Source of the DNA: Hippophae tibetana | Taxonomy: Eukaryota > Streptophyta > Magnoliopsida > Rosales > Elaeagnaceae | Assembly: GCA_037013495.1 (NCBI GenBank) | Contig: CM072803.1 | Span: forward strand, 52,403,627-52,467,626 | Length of the DNA stretch: 64,000 nt | Direction of reading: 5' to 3' | Part shown: positions 30,758-41,694 of the stretch, in pieces | Layout: every line of letters begins with the position of its first letter | Position numbering within the stretch: position 1 is the stretch's first letter | Translations under genes and position numbers: made by a program | The notes under the pieces: model-generated | Told to the model about the DNA's origin: nothing | Database searches by the model: none | The model's input: only the letters and a program-made list of their open reading frames with translations

Positions 30758-32098
30758 TTAGTCTTTGCTTTTTTGCAAATGTTCAACTAACTGTTCAACT
30801 TGAACTTCCACCTTTTTGATAGAAGCTTCCACAGAGTCCAACCGTTGATTGGTTTTAGATTGGTTATCCCTACAAACTTGAATAAAAGAATTCAAGTTGT
30901 CCTCCAGGGTTGGTTTATTGGGAATGCTTCTTAGAATAGGTGGGTGGAATTGCTGGCCTGCCTGGTTTGAGCTTTGAGTGAAAGGAGGGTTGTTTTGCCT
31001 CCAAGAGAAATTTGGATGACTTCTCCACCCAGGATTATAGGTATTTGAATTGGGGTCAAACCTTGGTCTCTGTTGATATGCTCCCAACACATTAACCTGT
31101 TCAGGTCCAGTTGTTGTTTCTCCTTGATATGGACAGGCTTCAGTACCATGTCCCATGTTGCTATAAAAACCATATTGTTCATTATTGGTGTTGGTTTGTG
31201 TAGCGAGAAGGGCAACTTGCTTAGTCAGTTGAACAAGTTGTTGTTGAACTTCATTACTGGAGTCGATTTCATGAACTCCAGCTTTTCTCACTCGGGAGCT
31301 TTTCTGTTGGGAATTAGCACCCAACATCTCAAAGAGGTTATACGTCTCTGAGGCAGTCTTTTCTCCTATTGCTCCTCCTGCAGCGTTGTCGACAATGAAC
31401 TGACATTGTTGTGTAAGTCCATCGTAAAAGAATTGGTTCTGCAACTGCAGGGGAAAGCTATGATGGGGACATTGAGTGAGAAACATTTTGAACCTATCCC
31501 AAGCTTCATGGAATGGTTCTCCTTCCATCTGAGAGAAAATAGCAATCTTTCCTCTCAACTCTGATGTTTTTTGGTGGGAATAGAATTTTCCCATGAATTT
31601 ATTGTAAATGTTACCCCATGTCATCAGAGAACCTGGGGGAAGTGACATCAACCAAGCTTTGGCCTTATCCTTTAAAGTGTAGGGAAAGCATCTCATTCTA
31701 AGTTGATCCTCGTTTAGAATACCGAGGGGGAATGTTTGGACCGTAGCATAGAAATCTCTCATAAAGGAAAGAGAATCTTCATTAGGTAGCCCATAAAAGG
31801 AAGGAAGCATAGAAAAATGAATATTTTTAAGGTCATAATTCCGAGCAGCCTCACCCAACTGGATAGCGGCAGTTGCCATGCCAATCACCAGTCTTGCAAA
31901 CTCCTTCATCGTGGTTTCCCTAACATGTTGGTTTTCTTCCATTTCTTTCGGTTCTAGTAAAGGATTAAGACTTGGTTCTATGTTTGGCTCAAAAACAGGT
32001 TGATGGGTGGAATCCAGTGTTGTTGACACTTGTTTAAATTTATGAATATTATTTACATATGGTGTAAGGGGGTTTCCTAAGGATTTCCTACCACGCAT
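30758..32098 (-). CDS. X gag1 (free-standing Gag)
   Basis: 446 codons from ATG at 32098 to its own stop. The capsid region, about residues 80-270, is roughly 70% identical by eye to gag2 (LPSFYGLPNEDSLSF, TLKDKAKAWL, EPFHEAWDRF, QFFYDGLTQQ, DNAAGGAIGEKT). The knuckle position reads Y309-Y312-H317-C322: both N-terminal cysteines of the CCHC motif are tyrosine, each explained by one G-to-A change. The C-terminal segment with NQRLDSVEASIKKVEVQVEQ looks coiled-coil. It stops after the Gag region with no protease. It lies 3' of the leader and twin hairpins, so it is the first ORF on the RNA. It could supply extra Gag relative to Gag-Pol, or be a recombination relic. Confidence 0.85.
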   Translation of the reverse strand: MRGRKSLGNPLTPYVNNIHKFKQVSTTLDSTHQPVFEPNIEPSLNPLLEPKEMEENQHVRETTMKEFARLVIGMATAAIQLGEAARNYDLKNIHFSMLPSFYGLPNEDSLSFMRDFYATVQTFPLGILNEDQLRMRCFPYTLKDKAKAWLMSLPPGSLMTWGNIYNKFMGKFYSHQKTSELRGKIAIFSQMEGEPFHEAWDRFKMFLTQCPHHSFPLQLQNQFFYDGLTQQCQFIVDNAAGGAIGEKTASETYNLFEMLGANSQQKSSRVRKAGVHEIDSSNEVQQQLVQLTKQVALLATQTNTNNEQYGFYSNMGHGTEACPYQGETTTGPEQVNVLGAYQQRPRFDPNSNTYNPGWRSHPNFSWRQNNPPFTQSSNQAGQQFHPPILRSIPNKPTLEDNLNSFIQVCRDNQSKTNQRLDSVEASIKKVEVQVEQLVEHLQKSKD

Positions 32099-32242
32099 AG
32101 ACTATTGTAAACGTAAATTTAAAACTCCTATCAACAAAATAAAAAATTTAGAGAAAATTTAGAGAAAATTTACATGGTACAAAACACTAAACAAAACTAT
32201 TTAAATTTTTTTTTAAATAACATAATCAGTATTAACCAAGAG

Positions 32243-32361
32243 TGCTCCCAGGAAAGAATGGTGGTGCAACGGCTCCTTAAAAACCATTCTCCTAGCCAGA
32301 ACAACGTTCCCAGGAAAGACTAGTGGCACAAAGGCTTCCAAGAACTAGTCTCCTAGACAGA
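32243..32361 (-). ncRNA. Twin-hairpin leader element, X copy
   Basis: Hairpin 1 arms are GACTAGT (32318-32324) and ACTAGTC (32344-32350). Hairpin 2 arms are GAATGGT (32256-32262) and ACCATTC (32283-32289), perfect here where E1 has a G:U pair. The element sits about 145-260 nt upstream of the gag1 ATG. Confidence 0.6.
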
Positions 32362-32836
32362 ACTCCCTTAGATTTTTACTTTTCATGCTATTTAGTTAAT
32401 TAGGTATAAGTTCAAGTAAATTTTTAAATTTTTTTTATACTATTAATGAACGGTAATTTTATTTTACTATTTACCTATATTATTTCTTATTAACTTAAAA
32501 TTTTTGAAATTTTAATTTTTGAATTTTTTTTTACTATTTATGAACGGTAATTTTATTTTGCTATTCACGCTATATTATTTCTTATTAACTTAAAAAAAAT
32601 TTGAATTTTTAATTTTTGAAATTTGTTTTTTACTATTCATGAACGGTAAAATTTTTTTATTCAAATTTCAAATTTCTAAATTATTTTTACTATTAAAAAA
32701 AATTTATTTATTTATTTATTTTTTTATGAATTTTGAAATTTGATTATTATTTTTTTAATAAATAAAATCACAATTATTTACAGCACAAAAAATGTTTTTA
32801 AAATTTTGATAAATAATTTAAAAAAATGCTATTCCT

Positions 32837-32854
32837 TCCCCGGCAACGGCGCCA
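32837..32854 (-). other. X PBS, tRNA-Asp
   Basis: A perfect complement (TCCCCGGCAACGGCGCCA on the plus strand equals the tRNA 3' end), six bases from the LTR. Single copy. Confidence 0.93.
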
Positions 32855-32860
32855 AAAACT

Positions 32861-34881
32861 TGATGAGCGAAAACCGACATCGTCGATTCTTCCCAATGCT
32901 TTGGTTTTAATATTTATAAAACTCTCGCAAGTGCACGAATCATTTCGAAGAAAATGATAAGTACACTCCCAAGGTTGATCTAAGGAAGGAATGTATGTGG
33001 TTTTTAATTTATTATTCAAACTTTTAAAAACGAAATTAAATCCTAAACATCCTGTCACGATAGTTTGGTTTTTGTGTTCCTAATCTAATAACATAAAATA
33101 AACATATATACAGATTAATTAAATATAATCTAATAACATAAAAAATAAACATAGATACAAATTCAATAAATATTTATCTAAAAATAAATACAAATACAGA
33201 CTCAATAAATATTTATGCAAATTTTATCATTTATATTAGTGGAGTATTTATGGATATAATAACTAAATTAATTATGCTTGCTCATATTATTTAGGTTATT
33301 AAAGATATAAATTGATATTTTATTGATTCTCTATTTTTTATATAAATACCACCTTTTGTGGGGTTAGATATTCTTTGTTAACTAAAAAAATCAATTAACA
33401 CCTATGGGTGGGGTTAATAACTAATTTGGTTAATTAAATTATTTCCTTTTTCTAAGAGATTGAAAATGAACCATTTAAATGCCACCTTTGGTGGGGTTAG
33501 ACAATTTAAACATTATTCAAGGTGTCCAAATTAAACATAAGAATTTAATTATCCGAGTACTAACTTTCAAGTTTTAAAACCACTATTGAAAACATGTTGT
33601 CAATACATTTTCACATAATAATTCTTATAAAAACTTTTGAAATAGAGTTTCACTCTAACTACCAGGCGATTGTACCAACAAATAAAAGAGCACTACTCTA
33701 AATTAGACCGGATAACTAAACCTTAAAATCTAATTTTCAGGTTTAAGTTTGTAATGAAAAATAATATATTTCTCTCTAACATTCTTAATATAAAATCTTG
33801 AATAAAAACAAAATCAATTCATTTTAAAGATTTTTACCTATTTAATATTTCGCAAGTATAACAACGTCATTATTACATCATGTTTACTAAACAACCAGCA
33901 TAGTTAAATTTAACCACAGACAAATTAAATATAACATGTAAGAATAAAGCATAAAAATAACTGTAAAGAAAATAAAATCCTTACAGAACTTCGACGCTAT
34001 TCCCGTAGCTAGAAAACCTCTAAGCGGAATTTGCACTCCCATTTATTGAATCAAAAAGCTAAATTATTACAAAAACATTACAAGTTCCTCTCAAAAAGAG
34101 AAGAACTCTACAACTAAGAGAATTGAACTAAAAATTAAGAGAAAAACTAAGAAAAGCTTAGAAACTAAGAAAGAAACTAAGAAAATCTCAAAAACTAAGA
34201 AATGAGAGAAAGAAAGAAGAGAGAAGTGTGTTTTGAAGGTGTGTTTTGAAGTGAAGGGAAGGGGGGTATTTATAGGTGAGGATGGAGAGAAAAAATGAGT
34301 AAAAAAATGTTAAAAAATGTTAAAAAAATGTAAAAACGCGTAATGGAAATGCTGAGGTCATTAATGACGTTAGCATGACGTCATGGGGGCAGCTGCACGT
34401 GAAAAATGGGGCGAAAAGGCGTTGGTGCGCGCGGAGGGGGGCTGTCGCTGCGCGCAGCTCGATGCACGTGAACAGTGCCCGCGCGCTGGGGCGCGCGCGG
34501 ATGGGCAGGCTAGCGCGCGCGGGCGCGCTGGGGCACACGGGCTGGGGCGCTGGGCTGCGCGTGCGACTGGGCAGCGGGGCGCGATTTCCCTATTTTTGAC
34601 ATTTTTGACCTTTTTGACCCATTTTGTCCAATTTTTCCATGTTTGTTGACCTTTTCCCACTTATTTATTAATATATTTGTGATGTATTGCTTCAAGTATT
34701 CCTCTTTGAGTCTTTAAATTGCGTTTTTAAGCCAAAATACCTGAAAAACAATAAAAATACCCGTGATTCCGAAAAAGACAAATTTATATAAATATATGAT
34801 AAAACATATAAATATATATATTTTTAATCAATTAATGTACATAAAATCATGGTTATTTTAGTGCTTTTTGAGCACTCATCA
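32861..34881 (-). repeat. X 5' LTR
   Basis: A 2021-bp LTR. Sense-direction promoter parts: W-box repeats near 34590-34660, GC block about 34425-34580, G-box 34396-34401, TGACGTCA 34376-34383 plus a TGACGTTA variant at about 34365, TATA 34267-34274, hairpin 34083-34107. The right end abuts A's integrase sequence at 34882. Confidence 0.92.
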
Positions 34882-37800
34882 GTTTCATGACTAATCTCAA
34901 CTGCTCGATAAGGAAACACCTTGGTTACTAGAAAAGGTCCTGACCAACGAGATTTAAGCTTTCCCGGAAAAAGTCTGAGATGGGAATTATAAAGCAGTAC
35001 TTTCTGTCCCACCTCAAAGTTTCGTCTCAAAATGTGCTTATCATGCCAAACCTTCGTCTTGTCCTTGTATATTCGGGCATTTTCATAAGCATCATTCCTC
35101 ATTTCATCCATCTCATTCAATTACAACACCCTCTTTTCACCTGCTGCCTTAAGATCAAAATTCAGAATTTTAAGTGCCCAATATGCCCGATGTTCCAATT
35201 CAACTGGAAGGTGACAAGCTTTTCCATACACCAATCGGTATGGAGAAATGCCGATAGATGTCTTGAAAGCTGTCCTATAGGCCCAAAGTGCATCATCTAG
35301 TTTCCTTGACCAGTCCTTGCGTGAGTTATTTACGGTCTTTTCAAGGATCCTCTTCAACTCTCGGTTTGACACTTCAACTTGTCCACTAGTTTGAGGATGG
35401 TAAGGTGTTGCTATCCTGTGTGTTACTCCATATTTCTGTAACAAAGCCTCAAATTGGTTATTGCAAAAATGCTTACCTCCATCACTTATAATTGCTCTAG
35501 GTGTGCCAAATCTGGAAAATATGTTCTTCTTGAGAAAATTGATCACAACCCTAGCATCATTGGTAGGCAAGGCAATTGCTTCCACCCATTTAGAGACATA
35601 ATCTACACCAACAAGAATGTATTTATTTGAATGGGATGAAGGAAAAGGCCCCATAAAATCAATACCCCAAACATCAAATAAATCAATTATTAAAATATTA
35701 TTTAAGGGCATTTCATGTCTTCGTGAAATATTTCCACTCCTTTGGCAATCATCAATTATTGAAACAAACTTAAAAGCATCTTTAAATAATGAAGGCCAAT
35801 AGAATCCGGATTGTAAAATTTTTCCTGCAGTTTTTGTTCCACCAAAATGTCCCCCAACTTCCTTCGAATGGCAATGACAAAGAATGCTTTCCATTTCTTC
35901 CTCCGGCACACATCTTCTAATAATTTGATCTGCACAATGTTTATACAAGTAAGGCTCATCCCAAAAATAATGTTTCAGATCAGAAAAGAATTTCTTTTTT
36001 TGTTGATAAGATATATCAGGAGGTAAAAATTTCTTGACCAAATAATTTGCATAATCAGCAAACCATGGAGCCATTCGGATAGCAAGCAATTGCTCATCCA
36101 AAAATGTTTCATTAATTTGGTCTTCAACCCCAAGGTAATATTCTTCCAACCTGGACAAATGGTCAGTAACCAAATTTTCGGTCCCCTTTTTTTCCCGGAT
36201 TTCTAAGTCAAATTCTTGCAAGAGAAGAATCCATCTTAGTAATCGCGGTTTTGCATCTTTCTTGGCTAGCAAATACTTAAGAGCAGAATGATCAGTATAA
36301 ACAATGATTTTAGACCCAATTAAATAAGATATAAACTTATCAAATGCAAACACTACTGCCAAAAGTTCTTTCTCAGTTGTTGCATAATTAAGTTGTGCAT
36401 CTGTCAATGTCCTGCTTGCATAATAAATCACATGCAGCAACTTATCCTTCCTTTGGCCCAAAACTGCACCTATAGCATAGTCACTAGCATCACACATTAC
36501 CTCAAATGGAAGACTCCAATCCGGTGCACAAATTATAGGGGTTGAAGTGAGCTTCTCCTTCAAAAGGTTAAAAGCTTGCAAACAATCAGGAGAAAAATCA
36601 AATTGTGCATTTTTAACTAACAAACTGCAAAGAGGTTTTGTTATTTTTGAAAAATATTTAATAAATCTTCTATAAAACCCAGCATGTCCCAAGAAACTTC
36701 TAACACCTTTTACAGTTGTTGGAGGTGGTAATTTTTCGATCACTTCCACCTTTGCACGGTCCACTTCTATTCCCTTTGTTGAAATCCGATGGCCAAGAAC
36801 AATTCCTTCTTAAACCATGAAGTGACATTTCTCCCAATTTAGCACTAAATTTGTGTCTTTACAACGCTGCAAGACTAAAGAGAGATTATGCAAGAAGTTA
36901 TCAAAATAATGGCCAAAAACAGAAAAATCATCCATAAAAACCTCAATAAACTTTTCGACCATATCAGAGAAAATTGCTATCATACATCTTTGGAAAGTTG
37001 TAGGTGCATTACATAAACCGAATGGCATCCTTCTGTATGCAAAAGTACCATAAGGACATGTAAATGTTGTCTTCTCTTGATCCTCTGGTGCAATTGCGAT
37101 TTGGTTGTACCCCGAATATCCATCAAGAAAACAATAATAAGCATGTCCATCCAATCTTTCCAACATCTGATCAATAAATGGCAAAGGAAAATGATCTTTT
37201 CGGGTAGCATCCTTCAACTTTCGATAATCAATACACACTCTCCACCCAGTCACTGTCCTTGTTGGAATAAGCTCATTGTTTTCATTTTCTACAACTGTGA
37301 TTCCTCCTTTCTTTGGTACACAATGAATTGGGCTTACCCAAGCACTATCTGAAATCGGATAAATTACCCCGGCATCCAAAAGCTTAATCACCTCAGCCTT
37401 GACCACTTCTTGCATTGTTGGGTTTAAGCGCCTTTGTGGCTGAATTATAGGCTTGTAATCCTCATTCATCAAGATCTTATGCATGCGCACAGAGTTACTA
37501 ATCCCTTTTATGTCCGCTATTGTCCATCCAATTGCCGTTTTGTGAGTGCGAAGAACTCCTAATAACTTGTTTTCCTCTTCATCATTCAAGGAATTGTTAA
37601 TAATAACAGGAAAAGATTCAGAGTCTTCAAGATAGGCATACCTTAGATGGGATGGCAGTGGCTTTAGCTCAATCTTGTTGGCTTCCTTCTTTACCACTGA
37701 GGTTGGAGTTGCATTTGTTCCCAAATCCTTGAATGTTCCATCACTGGGCAAATATTCATCAAATGCTGCCAGTAATTCGGAACATTGTCTTACTCCCTCA

Positions 37801-38177
37801 TCCTCCTCCTCAAGTGTTGCAGATTTCACAAGGCAAGCTTCTAGTGGTAGCAATGGAGTTCTCTCCTCAAAATTTTCTGAGATTAACCTATCAAGAGTGT
37901 TAATTTGAAAACACGAATGTCCCTCATTTGGAAATTTCATTGCTTCAAAAACATCAAAGGTCACTTGTTCATCTTGCACCCGTAGAATGAGCTTTCCTTG
38001 CTGGACATCGATTAATGTTCTTCCAGTTGCAAGGAATGGTCTCCCCAATATCAATGGTACCTCTCTATCTTCCTCCATGTCAAGCACCACAAAGTCTACA
38101 GGGAAAATAAATTTGTCAACTTTAATTAAAACATCCTCAATTACCCCTCGAGGATATTTCACCGATCGGTCCGCTAA
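34882..38177 (-). pseudogene. A pol: protease end, RT, RNase H, integrase
   Basis: Three successive open stretches on the minus strand. 38162-36810 has protease PLILGRPFLATGRTLIDVQ and RT with LDG at about residue 346 and FMDDF at about 409-413. 36764-35121 has RNase H ([34 protein letters not shown]) and integrase ([31 protein letters not shown]). 35120-34882 has the [13 protein letters not shown] region, up to X. The two internal breaks are single TAA codons where relatives have Gln. In the integrase zinc finger, the first Cys of the CX2C pair is Ile. This is an inactive Athila pol. Confidence 0.9.
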
Positions 38178-40034
38178 TTATAGAGAGATTGAAGTAGGCT
38201 TCACTTCTCCCAGGCCTAGTTTCCTAAAAACAGAAAGTGGCATCAAATTAATGCTTGCTCCTAAATCACATAGGACTTTATCAAAATTGCAACTTCCTAT
38301 AGTGCAAGGTATAGTAAAACTCCCTGGGTCTTTCAATTTCTGTGGTAGTTTTCTTTGAAGAACTGCACTGCACTCCTCATTTAGCATGACAGTTTCATAA
38401 TCTCCCAGCCTCCTCTTCTTTGATAGAATTTCCTTCATGAATTTTGCATACTTGGGCATTTGTTCCAACATCTCTACAAAAGGAATGTTAATATGCAATT
38501 TCTTAAAAATTTCTAGAAATTTATCAAATTGATTATCAAGCTTTTTCTTATTCAATCTTTGAGGATATGAGATTGGAGGCTCATATTTCGCATTTGGGGA
38601 AGGTTGAACATCTTGGGATGTTGATGGCTTTTCTTTGGATTCTTCCATCTTTTTCTCCGATTTCCTCTGATTCTCAAGTTCTCTACCGCTTCTTAATGTA
38701 ATAGCCTTTGCATGCTCTTTGGGATTTATTGTGTCACTAGGCAACGATCCTTGAGACCTTTCTGCAATCTGCTTTGAAAGTTGCCCCAGTTGGTTTTGGA
38801 TGTCCTTGTTAATTGCCTCTTGATTTCTGAAATTTGTTCTTGACTCCTCAATGAACTTTCCCAAAATTTCTTCCAAATTTGTTTGTTTCTTCTCTTGGGG
38901 TTGGTAAGAAGATGATGACGGTTTGAATCCCCCTTGATTATTTCCCCATGACAAATTTGGATGATTTCTCCAACCTGGATTATAGGTGTTCGAATATGGG
39001 TTATTTTGAGGTTTTTGGAAATTTGTAACATAATTTGCTTGCTCAGCATTTGGTGAAGCAAATGGATTTCCAACTTGGCACTCGATACTAGCATGATTTC
39101 CACCACATAAATCACATTGTGCAGTTGGTTTGGATTCGAATTTGGAAGACAAAGAATCCATCTTTCTTGAAAGAACAGCAACTTGAGCCGACAAAGCATT
39201 CACTGAATCAATTTCATGCACTGCTGCAGGTCTTTTTGCAATTACCCTCTCTGAATGCCACTGATTGTTGTTTTCTGCCATAATCTCTAACAACTCATGA
39301 GCATCCTCCGGTGTTTTTCCATTTAAAGACCCTCCAGCTGCAGCATCAATCATTGCCCGATAGTTTGAAACCAATCCATTATAAAATGTAGACACTTGCA
39401 ACCAAATTGGTATACCATGATGCGGGCACTTCCTCAATATTTCTTTGAATCTTTCCCAAGCTTCATACAACGATTCTTGGTCATACTGTGTAAAAGATGT
39501 GATTTCATTCCTCAATTTTACTGTCTTAGCAGGAGGAAAGAACTTGGACAAGAATTTTTGAACCAACTCATTCCATGTTGTAATTGATCTCGGTGGTAAT
39601 GAGTTTAGCCACTCCTTGGCTTTATCCCTAAGTGAAAAAGGAAAAACCCTCAATCTTATAGCATCTTCAGACACACCATTTATCTTGTAAAGATCACACA
39701 CCTCCAGAAAGTAAGCAATATGTGCATTTGGATCATCCTTTGACATTCCCCCAAACTGATTTGTTTGAACCATTTGGATAAAGGATGGTTTTATCTCAAA
39801 GTTAAAAGCTTGAATAGTTGGCCTCCTTATACCCGAAGTAGTCCCAGCAACATTAGGCGCAGCATAATCCCTCAAAGCTCTACGATTTCCACCTCCTTCA
39901 ACAAATGGTGGATCCATGGCTGATTGTCTATTAGGAGCTGAAGTTGAACGTCTTCTCTCTCGGTTTAGACGCCTATATGTTCTATCAATCTCCGGATCAA
40001 ATGGTAGAAGGTTAAGGCTTCTTGTACGTCTCAT
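38178..40034 (-). CDS. A gag and start of protease
   Basis: 618 codons. The N-terminus is basic (RRLNRERRRS). The capsid region is about residues 75-260 (DPNAHIAYFLEVCDLYKING, FPFSLRDKAKEWLNSLPP, SLYEAWERFKEILRKCPHHG, AAAGGSLNGKTPEDAHELLE). The knuckle is C307-C310-H314-C319, a CX2CX3HX4C variant. Later come a proline-rich segment and AITLRSGRELE, then the protease active site DLGASINLMP from about residue 590. It ends at TAA (38178-38180), an in-frame nonsense codon within protease; the frame continues directly beyond it. Start chosen at the first ATG after the leader. Confidence 0.9.
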   Translation of the reverse strand: MRRTRSLNLLPFDPEIDRTYRRLNRERRRSTSAPNRQSAMDPPFVEGGGNRRALRDYAAPNVAGTTSGIRRPTIQAFNFEIKPSFIQMVQTNQFGGMSKDDPNAHIAYFLEVCDLYKINGVSEDAIRLRVFPFSLRDKAKEWLNSLPPRSITTWNELVQKFLSKFFPPAKTVKLRNEITSFTQYDQESLYEAWERFKEILRKCPHHGIPIWLQVSTFYNGLVSNYRAMIDAAAGGSLNGKTPEDAHELLEIMAENNNQWHSERVIAKRPAAVHEIDSVNALSAQVAVLSRKMDSLSSKFESKPTAQCDLCGGNHASIECQVGNPFASPNAEQANYVTNFQKPQNNPYSNTYNPGWRNHPNLSWGNNQGGFKPSSSSYQPQEKKQTNLEEILGKFIEESRTNFRNQEAINKDIQNQLGQLSKQIAERSQGSLPSDTINPKEHAKAITLRSGRELENQRKSEKKMEESKEKPSTSQDVQPSPNAKYEPPISYPQRLNKKKLDNQFDKFLEIFKKLHINIPFVEMLEQMPKYAKFMKEILSKKRRLGDYETVMLNEECSAVLQRKLPQKLKDPGSFTIPCTIGSCNFDKVLCDLGASINLMPLSVFRKLGLGEVKPTSISL

Positions 40035-40239
40035 ACAAAAATCCTACAACCAGAAAATCAACTAACACAAAAACAACACAAAGTTAATTTTTTTTTATGA
40101 TAAATAATATAAAACAGCAAAATAAACAAAATTAAAAATGAAAGAAAGATAAAGCAAATTAACTTCAAATTAAAACTAAGATTAGGTAGTATCGATATTA
40201 ATAAAATCAAACCACTCCCCGGCAATGGCGCCAAAAATT
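40035..40239 (-). other. A leader and PBS
   Basis: A short AT-rich leader. The tRNA-Asp PBS lies at 40216-40233 (TCCCCGGCAATGGCGCCA on plus), with one mismatch to tRNA-Asp, six bases from the LTR. There are no twin hairpins, unlike X, E1 and D. Confidence 0.85.
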
Positions 40240-41694
40240 TGATGCTTATTTTCGCAAGTGTACGAATCGTTCAAGTAATAAAGTGTACAAAAAGTACGGA
40301 TATCGAACCCACAAGGAATGGCGTTACTAAGTACCAAAATTGACTAACCCTAATTTTATTTGAAAACCGAATTGTTGAAATTGTTTTAAAAGCAAATTAA
40401 CATAAAACTAAACGCAAATAATAAAATTTAATGTTGTTCACAAATGAGTAAAAACGCTAAGGCATTTGATTTCGCTAAATCAATTCAATTCAATTTCAAG
40501 TCATGTTATATGAGAATCAAAGTTAAAAGTGATGGTTGAAAAACCCAAACTTATCTAATACTCTTTCTCAAGTTATATTAGAATTACTTATCTATGAAAA
40601 CCAACTATATTTCTATGAAGATTTAATAACAAATAAGCACATTACGATTTATGGAATTTCTAGAATAACCACATACATCATGCATTAGGTGTCAAACTCG
40701 TATTCAACATACGGTATTTATCATAAGAAGCATTCATTACACATCTCCTCTCGGTCTCAATATAATGCAACAAATCGTCTAAATCTTGATCAGAAATTTA
40801 AAAGCATTAAGCATGGAAATATATACTCGACTTGAACACAATGAATTCATATAATAATAATAAAAGAAATAAGATTTCCTTGATTTAACTACATCATAGC
40901 CTTAGCAAAAACGAATTAGTTCATAACGAAAATAAGAACAAACATATTCTCAATTGAATCCATGAACAAACAATCTGAATAAAATGCAAAAAATAAATGC
41001 TAAGGAGAAGATATGAAGAACTCTTGAAGATGAAGACTTGGTAGCAACAATTGTGATGATCCTTCAAGCTTCTCCAACCTTTCTCTCCAAAATTTCCTTT
41101 TCTCCTCCAAAAATAACTTAGATCTGCTCTCTCCGCCGTCCCCCTCTTTTCCATCATAATGTATATATAGATCTAGGGTTTGGGGGGGGGGCAATTTTGG
41201 AACAAAACAACATAAAAAATGTGTTTTCGGATGAAACTCGCCGGCGGCGAGAATTGTTTGGCCGACGGCGAGATGAGTTTACCAAAATTTGTGCTCTCGG
41301 GAAGATTTTCTCCAGGATTTTAGCCAGCGGCGAGATTATTTGGCCGGCGGCGAGATTAGTTTGGCCGGCAGCGAGATTCACTTGGCCAAAATACGTGCTC
41401 CCTGCATGATTTTCAACATTTTCTCCGTAAGGTTTTCGCCGGCGGCGAGAATACTCTCGCCGGCGGCGAAATTCCAAATTTTGAAATTTTTGTTCTCTTA
41501 TTATTTTCATTCAATCCCGATCATTGTACTTTTTCCCTAACTTCTCCAAAATCATGATTTCACCTGAAATTTCACTTTAAACACGAAATACCCATGAAAT
41601 GACATTTGTGGATTAACTAATCAAATAAACACAATTTTCACACAAATATCAACATTTAAATCATAACAAAAATGCAATAATTTAGCTCTTATCA
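40240..41694 (-). repeat. A 5' LTR
   Basis: 1455 bp, close to 12643-14094. It carries GCCGGCGG-type boxes at 41238-41471 and TATATATA near 41160. It ends TTATCA, followed by the TSD ATTGC (41695-41699). Confidence 0.93.

Larger units (their letters stand above)
32099..32860 (-). other. X leader
   Basis: 762 bp between PBS/LTR and gag1. It contains TTCATGAA palindromes near 32440, 32530 and 32629, a short AT-rich segment, and the twin hairpins at 32243-32361. It is shorter than the leaders of E1 and D, which have long TTAACTTAATT arrays. Confidence 0.8.
17792..34881 (-). mobile_element. X: coding member of the E1/D family, with two gag genes, nested in A and interrupted by Y
   Basis: The span is 17.1 kb, about 13.8 kb without Y. 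Minus-strand order: 5' LTR 34881-32861, PBS, leader with twin hairpins, gag1, 353-bp spacer, gag2, protease, RT (split by Y), RNase H, integrase, 3' noncoding region, PPT, 3' LTR. LTR family and noncoding segments match E1 and D, while proteins are Athila-type. The right junction lies in A's integrase coding sequence. No 5-bp duplication is visible: GTTTC follows at the right, while the left flank is AAAAT and has lost host bases. There is no env-like ORF. Stops, a one-base shift and a small deletion in pol, plus Y, make this copy non-functional. Confidence 0.9.
12643..41694 (-). mobile_element. A: Athila-type Ty3/gypsy retrotransposon, interrupted by X
   Basis: The span is 29 kb including 17.1 kb of nested X, so A itself is about 12 kb, normal for Athila. 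Reading on the minus strand: 5' LTR 41694-40240, PBS, gag, protease, RT, RNase H, integrase (split by X), spacer, env-like ORF, 3' noncoding, PPT, 3' LTR 14094-12643. The lineage call rests on the tRNA-Asp PBS, the DLGASINLMP protease motif, the FMDDFSVFG RT motif and the env-like ORF downstream of integrase. Its LTRs differ from those of the E1/D/X family. Coding capacity is lost through three in-frame TAA codons, a frameshift and the X insertion. Confidence 0.93.
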
